Positions 56,098 through 64,000 of a stretch of DNA of 64,000 nucleotides are shown piece after piece. Under the pieces are notes generated by a model that was given only the letters and a program-made list of their open reading frames with translations, was not told the DNA's origin and made no database searches. The position numbers were made by a program, and so were the translations under genes. Within the stretch, counting starts at the first letter, position 1. Each line of letters opens with the position of its first letter. This DNA is from Physcia stellaris (lineage: Eukaryota; Ascomycota; Lecanoromycetes; Caliciales; Physciaceae), in contig JABSSW010000039.1 in NCBI GenBank assembly GCA_018902385.1, positions 124,001-188,000 of the forward strand, in the 5' to 3' direction.

Positions 56098-58066
56098 TCA
56101 GTCATCGCTGTCGTCGTCTGAGCCGCTGTTCCAGCCTTCCTCGTATGCCTCGCTGATCTCGCCGAGGCCGTTGAATAGCTCCTCTCGCTCGTGCAAACTT
56201 GCCATCCGGCTGACCACTATTTGAAATGCTTTGACACAGTCAGATACCCGTGAGGTGGTCGACAAACTGGTGTGGACAGCTATCGTGTTAGGAACATTCG
56301 ATGGCTGGGAGACGATGGTGGGGAAGCTGTCGATCAGTGGGTATTGCAGCGAGGAGCGGTACCTAGAACAACGCTGTCAGCTTATTTTGCTCGGCTCTGC
56401 ATGAAGTTCCATGCAGAGCATCAAATTTTTCCGTGATGATGCACTGCACGTTCTCGAGGGACGGACCGTTCGATGATTGGCACGCCAGCCAGTCGCCTTC
56501 GCTTCCTCACTATCCCGTCATCTTCCACCCCATTCGTTTCCGGCAATGGCTCCTTGTGGTCTCTTGAACATTCCACTCTCCCAAAAACGTGCTCTCTCGC
56601 CCTATCGTGAACAGGGCCGAATCCTGAAGGGCTGACTTCCCCACACGAAAAGTTCATGTCAAAGCGTGCGTTAGCTTCCCGTGCGCTATCCTCGCCGTGC
56701 AGCTCCTCGCTCGTATTCGATCCCGGCACCCTGCGATCGCCGTCTGCCAGTGACAAATTCGCACTTTGGCTATCTGATGTCGTAGCATCCGGAATGCTAC
56801 ACTGAAGACTAGCGATGCGTTGATTGCCGTTAACATTCAGTGCGGCTTCCATGTCATCTAGTAATCCGCGTTTTCTTACGCCAGGCCGCAGCCTCGATGG
56901 CAAAGTGATGCTCTCCAGTGCCATGGAGAGAAGACCTGACGTGTGCCATTGCGACCGGCGTTCGAGCTGGAGATATGAAGGCAGCGTCGTCGCAGGAATT
57001 GACAACGGGATATACATGGATGCTTGCGATGAAATCTCGTAAGTCGACTTGGCGGCGTTGATTGTTCGTAGAAGCTGCTTTGCCTGTTGTCACCGTCAGC
57101 TCGTCCCTCGAAATGCTACCCCATGATTGAATCTTGACCCTTGAATCATGTCCTTTCTCTTCCTCAATACCCCAAGCCCAAATTGCCTGCTTGCCCATCT
57201 CATCCCTCAAGGCTTCCACGTATCTCCCCGCAAAGCCTCCCCATGCATCATCTGCGCCTGTCAAAACCTGCACTCCTTGCATGTGATCACACTCTTCTGC
57301 CCACCTTCTCACATCCCTGTCGATAATGCCCTCTCCGCTGTCATCTCCGCCGTGGCTGTCGAGTCTCCGGAATAATTCTTCTCCGTTGTCCCAATTCTCA
57401 AACGGAAGTATCGATGAAGCAAGCTCGTAATCATTGATCTGAACGATGGAGCGCGGATGATAGAAGACGCGAGAAAAGTCGGACCAGTACCGGACCGTGG
57501 ACGTGGTCAGTTGCGGCGGGGTGGAGGTACCGGCATTGAGCGCGGCGGTGTATGACGATGGTGGAATGGGAAGCGATGTTTGAAGGATGGTTCTTCCACT
57601 CCTGTTCTGATCAGCTTCCGTTAGCAACTTTGAGGGCACGAGTATGAGGAGACATGAGATGGCAGGAGCCTGGAGGGGAAAGAGGTGCAGATCTGGAGTG
57701 ATGTGACATACCAGACGCCGTCATCGTTGGGGACGCTTTCGTCTTCGTAAAGACCGCCATTGCGCCGTAGGCTACCAAATCCTCCTTTGAGGTCGTAGAT
57801 CAAGGTCCGTGGCGTGTAGGTGTCCTCGCCCGAAGGCCCAATGCCTGGGCGAAAATGTATGTCATGGTCGACAGGAGAGGGTTTCTCGTCTGGAGCGTAA
57901 GTAAAGTAGGATTCCTACGCACCATCGTCAGGTCACATGGATCATCAAGTGTATTGGGATGCGATGAGATTGAAGTCATGGATGGTGGATGTACCTGAGT
58001 GTTCCAGAAATGAGTCGCTAAGTGATTGGCGCGGTGGCCGAGCTGAATAGTTAGTATCTCATACAT
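56098..58066 (-). CDS. DML1: DML1/Misato, mitochondrial inheritance protein
   Basis: Five exons: 58066-57995, 57914-57712, 57601-57139, 57083-56467 and 56362-56098; introns of 55-110 bp; 539 aa. It begins MYEILTIQLGHRANHLATHF, then ESYFTYAPDEKPSPVDHDIH and TPRTLIYDLKGGFGSL, which are Misato segment hallmarks with tubulin-like character. LLRTINAAKSTYEISSQASM and YIPLSIPATTLPSYL follow, and the acidic end EAYEEGWNSGSDDDSDD is typical of fungal Dml1. The yeast protein is needed for mitochondrial DNA partition. The join DSR-AKQLLRT uses a 55-bp intron (GTCAAG...CAACAG), removing what first looks like a frameshift. It lies 216 bp from the LHS1 stop, same strand. Confidence 0.94.
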
Positions 58067-58282
58067 TGCTCGGTCGAGGTAATCTTAGCAATAATCATAT
58101 CATGCTACAAACAAACTTTAGATTGCATTGCATGACACTTTGGAGAAGTCAAGTCGAAACATCTGGGGACAAGGATCTGGAACATTTGGTCACAACACAC
58201 GCACGGTGAAATGGTGGTATCTGAACTAATGACAAGATCCTGTACATGGTCGAACTCCTTGCTAATATGCCCGATCTATGAT

Positions 58283-61200
58283 TTACAGTTCCTCATGCGC
58301 CACTTTCGACTTTTCCCCTGCCGTCCCTGTAGCTTCGGCCTTCCCTTTGGATTCACTCGCTTTTGATTTTTGCTGGGCGATAGCCTCAGATATCTGCTCA
58401 TCCGTAATCTTCGACGCATCAGGCATACCATTCAAGATGTCGTCAGGTGATATTGTGGGCTTCCCTTTCTTGCCCGATTTCGTTTTCGCCGTCTTGATTT
58501 TCGGTTTGGGTTTCGATTTTGGAGGCACTTTCATCTGCTTCGTAAGCAGTTTCATGACCATATCGTTCAACTCTTTGGACTTTGCTGTCAAATCACTTGA
58601 CAGGATAACCGGATCATCTGTTGGCCCAAGTTTTTCTTGTTCGACCAGCTTTTCATTGAGCCACGCTTGGACCGAGTCCTGCGCGTCAGTGACTTCTTTC
58701 AACTCCTCCTCACTATACGAGAGCATTGGGGCGGGCTTCGGAGCGGCTGTGGTTGTGGTTGAGGGCTTGGTAACAGGTTCATCATCCAGGTCAGCAAAAC
58801 CGTCATCTGTCGATGAAGGTGCTGCTGTGGTCTGCGATGCAGCCTCTGCCTCTGCGGCAGCCGCAGATGATGATGCTTCTTCGGCAACCAATTGAGCCTC
58901 CCGCTGCTGCTTCACAACGCTCACCATAGCTTTAGTCTGATTAAGCGCCTCTTGGAGAGCCTTGATGGAAGCTGGTCGCGAGCTAGCTTCTTGTTTCCGC
59001 TTTTGAATTGGATCAACAAGGGCGTGAAGTCCGTCAAGGCGCTCCTTGAGAGCTTCCCGAGTTGCTTCCGCTCCATCGCCGTAGAGCCACTCGCTAGCGC
59101 TTTTGAATTGCTCTTCGATCTGGCTACGCTCTTTGTCAGTCGATGCAGCGACGAAGGCTTCGTCGTCTAGAAGATCTCGAGCCTTGTACGTGAAAGCCTC
59201 TAGCGTATTGAGCGTCTCCTCGCGCTTTAGACGGGATTTATCTGAAGAGTCGAATGCGGTCAGTCGGTCTTTAATGCGTTGCATGTGTTCTGCACTTGGC
59301 TGAGGAATTCCAGCTGCTTCGGAAGAAAAGTTGACATTGATGGTCTCTGTCCGCTTCTTGGGCTCCTTCGGCTTTTCGGTAGAATTTGCTTTCTCAGCGT
59401 CACTGGTACTAGACGCCTTGGACTCTTTGGGTGATGATGTCGGCTCTGCTCCCTCTTCAGAGGTCGACGTTACCGATTTGCTGGCCTTTTCGTCCTTGAG
59501 TGGCTCTTGATCGCCTTTTTTGGAACCAAATCCGAAGAAGTCTTTCACACCGTCAACCACACCACCCTTCTGAGTTGTGGTCTCACAACTGACTGAACCA
59601 GTGACCACCTCAGGCAGTCCATCAATCGGGCTAAGACGTATTGCGAAACTGGTGTTGATATCGCCTTTACTACAACCAAATTTATCAACCAGCTGCTCTA
59701 CCGAAGCAGTCATATTCTTAGTCTGAATTTTTACTACTGGCCGGTCGATCAGATCTCCATTTGGGCTTGGAATCTGTTCGATCAAGCTGAAGGTAAAATC
59801 ATCAGTCACTTTGAAAGGTACCTGCTTTTCGGCGCCAATGTGAGAAGTTGGGACGAAAAGCTTCTGCTGCCTCTCCTTCTCCTCGGCCGTCCATTTGAGA
59901 CCCACAGCATAGCCAGCACTGTCACTTGCCCGAATCTCTTTCACACGAAAGCTTGGACTGATACCAGCAGCCTTGAACGCAGCACCAAATACAGCTGCTT
60001 CGTCCGAGTTGACGTTGGTTCGTAGCTTATCTGTGCTGCCTACTATTGCTTCCAATTGCTTCTGAACGAATGGTGTGCGGACAGCACCACCGTGAAGGAT
60101 GATAGATTCAATGTCAGAAAGGCTAAGCTTGGCCGAAGCCAGTGCTTGCTTGATTGGCCTCTCAACACGATCTGCATGGGCAGAAGTAAGCTTCTCGAAG
60201 TCAGTGCGAGTAAGCTTGTATTTGAAATTGACATCTTCATGGAAAAGCCCTTCAAAGCTCGATGAGGTCTCGGTGTTTGCACTAAGAACTTGGCGTATTC
60301 GTTCTGCATCCTTCCACAACTTCGCCATCGTACGGCCGTGCCCTTTGACTTGTTGCGCGTCTGCTCCTAATGCCTTCACCTGAGACATGTCCACGAACTT
60401 TGTGATCATGTCATCAACCAGAAGCTCATTGAGCGCATCGCCACCCAGTGTCCTGTCCCAACCGGTGCCCAGTACCTGGACTTCCTGGATGGTTTTGTTG
60501 TATTTTCCAATGTCCTTTACGGTTCTCCCCTGAAACTTCATTACAGTCGCCGTTGTCGAGCCTGCGCCCATGTCATAAATCAGATGGATCTCCGGCTTTC
60601 CCCGTCACTGATCGTTGGGAATGTCCTCGAAGTGGCGTAATTCAAACCAACAGAAAGACCGTCACTGATTAGGGCCAGAATCCGCAAGCCCGCCAGTTCC
60701 GCTGCCAATGTTACAGCCCTCTTTTCTTCAGCGGTGTAAAACGGTGGTATCGTAATGACCGCGTCTCGTATCGAAGACCCTTTTCCAGCCAAAGCCATAG
60801 CGTTACCTCGAATGTTTTTCAGTTCCATGGCCAGTATCTCTTCAACTAGGAAGGGTTCATCCTTGTCGTCAAAGCTAGGGCTTTGGAATCCAACGGTTCC
60901 CCGTTCTTTCTCTTCAACCGCCCGTAGTCCTGGGTGCAACTCTTGATAGCTCTTGACAACATCACTACCTGAGTATTGGAGACCCAGTAGCGGCTTCAGG
61001 TTTGGGTAGACGTCGCTGGGAAACCTTGGGGCAATTGCTATAGCATCTCCTCCATATATTCTCTCAGGGAAGGAAGTGGTGTCCTTCTTCGATCTCGAAG
61101 ATTTGAAAGCTACTGCGGCGGTTTCTTTGCGCTTCGAGTCCTTGGTCAGGACGATTTCAAGAGGGATTCCAGGCTTTACAAGGGCGGCTTTGATATATTC

Positions 61201-61317
61201 GGTTCCGAGGTCAATGCCAAGAACCGCAGAAGCTGCTGAAGCTGAATATGTGAAGAGGAAGAAGAAGGCTAGGATGGTGGTCAACGGGGCGAAGCGCCGT
61301 CGTCCATGGGGAGGCAT
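58283..61317 (-). CDS. LHS1: LHS1/GRP170-type Hsp70 of the ER lumen
   Basis: Intronless. Signal peptide MPPHGRRRFAPLTTILAFFF... then VLGIDLGTEYIKAALVKPG (ATPase phosphate loop), DAVITIPPFYTAEEKRAV, YDMGAGSTTATV, GTGWDRTLGGDALNELLV and ILHGGAVRTPFVQ. A long charged insert and helical C-terminal domain follow, ending HEEL, a likely variant of the HDEL retention signal. Lhs1 is the nucleotide-exchange partner of Kar2/BiP in protein import and folding. The frame breaks once: ...RTFPTISDG and, one base off, KPEIHLIYDMG, at a G-run (plus-strand C-run 60600-60603). One more base there gives a continuous 1011-aa protein of normal length, so a sequencing error is more likely than a real mutation. Confidence 0.94.
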
Positions 61318-61915
61318 TGTGTATGTGTACGGAGGTCAACCCAGGAAGTCAGGAAGGAAAAGACTAGGAAAAAGAAAAGAAGAATAAACTCCTTGCCCTT
61401 ACGAGCTGACTGGAGACTTTTACATGTATAAAGCTGCTGGCTGACAATGGATCAGGATGCGCGGTTCAGGACAAGTTGCATCAACATCGGTAGGGCTGTG
61501 CTAGGCCGTTTTGGGCCACTCGCCGCAAAAAGAACGGCTCCCCGTTCTGCCCGTTTCACGACCTGACAAGCCTGGACGTCTGTACCGTGCTGATACAAGC
61601 GACAGGAGTACAATAATAGACCGTCCAATAGTACAGCATCAACTGGCCTCGTCGAAATCTTGTCATTACAACAGTCGACGCTAACTACTTTCGAACAATG
61701 GATTAAGAGGTTTGGAAGTCTTACAGCGGAAAGCCTGCGGTGCACGGCAGTACCACCAGTGCTGCAGTCGGAACAATGAATTATCCGTTACTTCCTAGCT
61801 GTAGCATGATTGAGCGTACGATTCGAATAGCACGGCTCCGCTTGCGCTATGGCGAGAAGGCATTAAGCAAGCAGCGATCTCTCGCAGGTGTCGATGATTT
61901 CGATATCAAGGTCCT
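61318..61915. promoter_or_regulatory. LHS1 upstream region
   Basis: About 600 bp between the LHS1 start and the stop of the next minus-strand gene. A CTTTATA string lies near 61430 on the minus strand, roughly 110 bp before the LHS1 start, as a possible TATA element. No unfolded-protein-response element was clearly seen. Confidence 0.4.
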
Positions 61916-62843
61916 TCATCCTGTACCCTCTATTCTGCTAGTGCCAAGCTCTTGCACGCGGATGGTATTATCCAATTCTGGAGGCTGCTTGAAACGATTC
62001 TCTTCCAGTAAAGGCTGGTCGATGTGCTGTTGATGGGCATCCGGGTTATAACTCTTTTCCGTCCCATGTCCTTGGGATACAGATGTTCTCATGGAAGCGT
62101 TTGCATTCTTTTCTTTCCGTAGCAGTACCATAGCTCCGATGAGCGCAGCGAGGAGTGGTACACCGACTCCAATGCCTACGCCTACACCCACTGCAACAAG
62201 CTTATGGTTGCCGTCTCCAGTCGTAGATTTGTTGGAACAAGAACTTTGCGATCCGTTCGTTTGGACTAATTCATCGGGTTGGGTACCATTCGTTGCTACA
62301 GCCAGATCTTCAACTCGAGCAATTGTGTAGCCATCGACAAGATTGGTGGCATTCACGACTTTCGCCGGCTCAAGCAGGTCGAAGGTGTGGGCGGCACTGT
62401 TGTCGCAGCAGCTTGTTCCGTTGCCGCCCCGGTTGCAGCACCAGGAAAATTCGGAGCAACGAAATACCACCCATTCCCTATTAATGGGATGATTCCCTAA
62501 GTGGAGTCAACAGGCACCACCAGCCGGTCATCCCAAGCCTCGACAATCTGCGTCGCTTGCTGGGAAAGAGAATTCATGCTTTACTTACTATCGAGACAAG
62601 ATTGAAAACATGATTCATCGTCCCAGAACTGCGCTGTGCAGAATCCGGTATTTAGACCACTATCCTTCTCGAAAAACATAGACCGTTACTTAGACATGTG
62701 CTGTTGTTCATGCAACAGTGTTTGCTTGTCCCAGTGGGGTCGCACGGGAACGCACTAGTGGCCGGCGTACCGTTAGGATTGTAGCAGGTTTGTGCAGTAG
62801 CTAATGCGATCCAAAGAAAATGGATCAGTAGTAGTACTTCCAT
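61916..62843 (-). CDS. Single-pass membrane protein with a Cys-rich ectodomain
   Basis: Two exons, 62843-62589 and 62496-61916, over a 92-bp intron; 278 aa if one base is restored. Signal peptide MEVLLLIHFLWIALATA is followed by TCYNPNGTPATSAFPCD and HCCMNNSTCLSNGLC, then GFCTAQFWDDESCFQSCLD, and FSWCCNRGGNGTSCCD in exon 2. After an N-glycosylation-rich linker comes a Gly/Val-rich membrane segment (AVGVGVGIGVGVPLLAALIG) and a cytosolic tail. The CYxPNG... plan is common in fungal surface proteins resembling wall sensors; function unknown. SNGLC and the next in-frame stretch EKDSGLNTGFC are one base out of register at a T-run (plus-strand A-run 62672-62676). An upstream ATG at 62882 is an alternative start. 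Confidence 0.8.
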
Positions 62844-63112
62844 TCTCAGACCGATGAAAGTTCTTCTGAGCAGCGCCATCTGGGATATGAAGCTGACATA
62901 AAGAAGCAGTGAGAAAGACCGGCCTCTCTGGAACAATAGCTGCTTTTTGGCCCATTCGGCTGATCCTGATGCCAACCTCGCTGTGGACTGCCATGGAAGA
63001 CAGGGGACAGGACGCCATATAGCAATAGAACTCTTTCTGGCCAATCGAACAAATGCATCACAGCTGACCACCAATCAAAGCCAGATTAAAAACAAGACTA
63101 AGTAGAAGAATC

Positions 63113-63242
63113 CACCCGGTAACCGGACAAACGGGGTAACCGGACAGCCTAGGTTGGCGCGGGCTTTTCTAGGGTTATAGGGTGACAAGCTCCGCGCCAA
63201 CCCTAGGCTGTCCGGTTACCCCGTTTGTCCGGTTACCGGGTG
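63113..63242. repeat. Near-perfect 50-bp inverted repeat (hairpin)
   Basis: Left arm 63113-63162 and right arm 63192-63242 are reverse complements apart from a one-base length difference; the loop is 29 bp. Within each arm the string GGTAACCGGACA occurs twice. GC-rich. It could be a miniature inverted-repeat element, a protein-binding palindrome or a recombination relic. No flanking duplication was clear. Confidence 0.85.
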
Positions 63243-63812
63243 AAACCTTCTAGGGAAGAAACAATACCATGTCAAACAACAAAAACCATGCCTCATGCTA
63301 AGACTTGCCAAGTGAGCTCAGCCATGCGCAGATCTACTTATAAATTCTGTCGTTCAGGTTTCCCAAGGTTAATCATTAATCGCGCCTAGGCTTCTTGTAC
63401 GACTCGCGACTTTAAGGTATATACTCGCTCAATCCTCGTCATAATAAAAACATCATAATCTATACCTCTGACTCTAACGACCTAATTATTGCCATTGTAG
63501 GTAGAGTTTCAATAGATGCATTTTTGCCGGTGCATGCCCAGATCATACTTAGGCATATATTCAACTTTTGCTTAAGGCCGCAGCGATCAGCAATAGTCGA
63601 TATACCTACATATTCCTTGAGGAAGGAAATTTAGGTCCTCAGTTCCAATTTGGGGCTGCACATCTTTTGCACCGAATCGCGGTGACTGAGCTCGATACCA
63701 AGTATCGAACAGACGGAAGTGGTTGCTACCAAAACACGGGTTGGAAGGCCTCATCTAGTCCTCTACAACTGACTACTTGAAGGTGCCATATGTCACTGCA
63801 ACAAGTTGTAGG

Positions 63813-64000
63813 ATGATTGATACCTCTCCTGTGAGTATGGACGACATATATCTAAGTAGAAGAACAATCAGAACATTGCCGCGAAAGCAGATTATTAAGC
63901 AGGCCGCTGCGATTGAGACTAGCGAGCTCTGCATAGCATACATAGGGTATGTGAATAGGAAGACTGCTAGAGTAGGAGCTGCTCAAGTGAAAGCTCGGAA
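63813..64000 (+). CDS. Possible partial CDS running off the window
   Basis: An ATG at 63813 (MIDTSPVSMDDIYLSRRTI) opens 62 codons with no stop to the window edge. Composition is protein-like, basic with an Ala/Ile-rich middle, but no domain is seen and an open frame of this length can occur by chance. Needs sequence beyond the window. Confidence 0.25.
   Translation, partial: MIDTSPVSMDDIYLSRRTIRTLPRKQIIKQAAAIETSELCIAYIGYVNRKTARVGAAQVKAR

Larger units (their letters stand above)
62844..64000. other. Right-hand intergenic region
   Basis: Contains the hairpin at 63113-63242 and a possible gene start near the end (both listed). Otherwise only short frames, such as 63568-63780 on the plus strand, without domains. 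Confidence 0.45.

Noticed and set aside
57084-57138. Frameshift in DML1
   Set aside because: A 55-bp intron (GTCAAG...CAACAG) joins DSR to AKQLLRT in frame, matching the family.
1-64000. CRISPR arrays, rRNA genes, bacterial operons
   Set aside because: No regularly spaced short repeats or rRNA sequence; gene structure is eukaryotic throughout.

Overview
The window reads as a chromosome segment of a filamentous ascomycete (Pezizomycotina, most likely Dothideomycetes). Its genes have short 48-200 bp GT-AG introns. It carries a HET-domain gene, JEN-type transporter, P450, mucin-like GPI protein and single-copy housekeeping genes with fungal architecture (ATP12, Osh1-type OSBP, RPL17, fibrillarin, DML1, LHS1). 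Gene models were assembled by hand from open frames and splice signals. Coding lengths of the spliced models are multiples of three, except in four genes that each lack one base in a homopolymer.

Layout. 1-2177: edge of an unknown gene, then gene-poor DNA. 2178-7868 (-): ATP12 and an ANK-PH-FFAT-ORD oxysterol-binding protein. 8321-10738 (+): HET-domain protein. 12213-13288 (+): orphan secreted protein. 14761-16311 (+): JEN1-like carboxylate transporter. 17753-22505 (-): seven-exon P450 and five-exon carboxylesterase. 23092-36197: a 13.1-kb AT-rich island. 36945-40257 (+): F-box protein. 41182-43967: RPL17 and fibrillarin, divergent. 45497-49952 (-): a coiled-coil protein and a DENN-like LCHN protein. 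50747-51811 (+): membrane protein. 52391-54460 (-): mucin-like GPI protein built from repeated exon-intron units. 56098-62843 (-): DML1, LHS1 and a Cys-rich single-pass membrane protein. 63113-63242: a strong hairpin.

The island is three nested mobile elements. A Tc1/mariner-like DNA transposon (72-bp terminal inverted repeats, TA duplication) was hit by a Ty3/gypsy element (196/197-bp LTRs, TCGTT duplication). That was in turn hit by a 3.36-kb non-autonomous LTR element (197-bp LTRs, TGAAT duplication) carrying C2H2-finger-like frames. All are broken fossils.

The most notable signal is how they were mutated. C survives almost only as CpA and CpG, while CpC and CpT are nearly gone. Comparing the three pairs of matching ends shows C-to-T changes at CpC and CpT, rarely at CpA and never at CpG. 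This is RIP-like, but with a context preference unlike classical CpA-directed RIP.

The housekeeping genes cover ribosome production (RPL17, fibrillarin), ER folding (LHS1), mitochondrial ATP synthase assembly (ATP12), mitochondrial inheritance (DML1) and sterol/lipid exchange (Osh1-type). The accessory genes (HET, secreted protein, transporter, P450, esterase, F-box) lie on either side of the repeat island.
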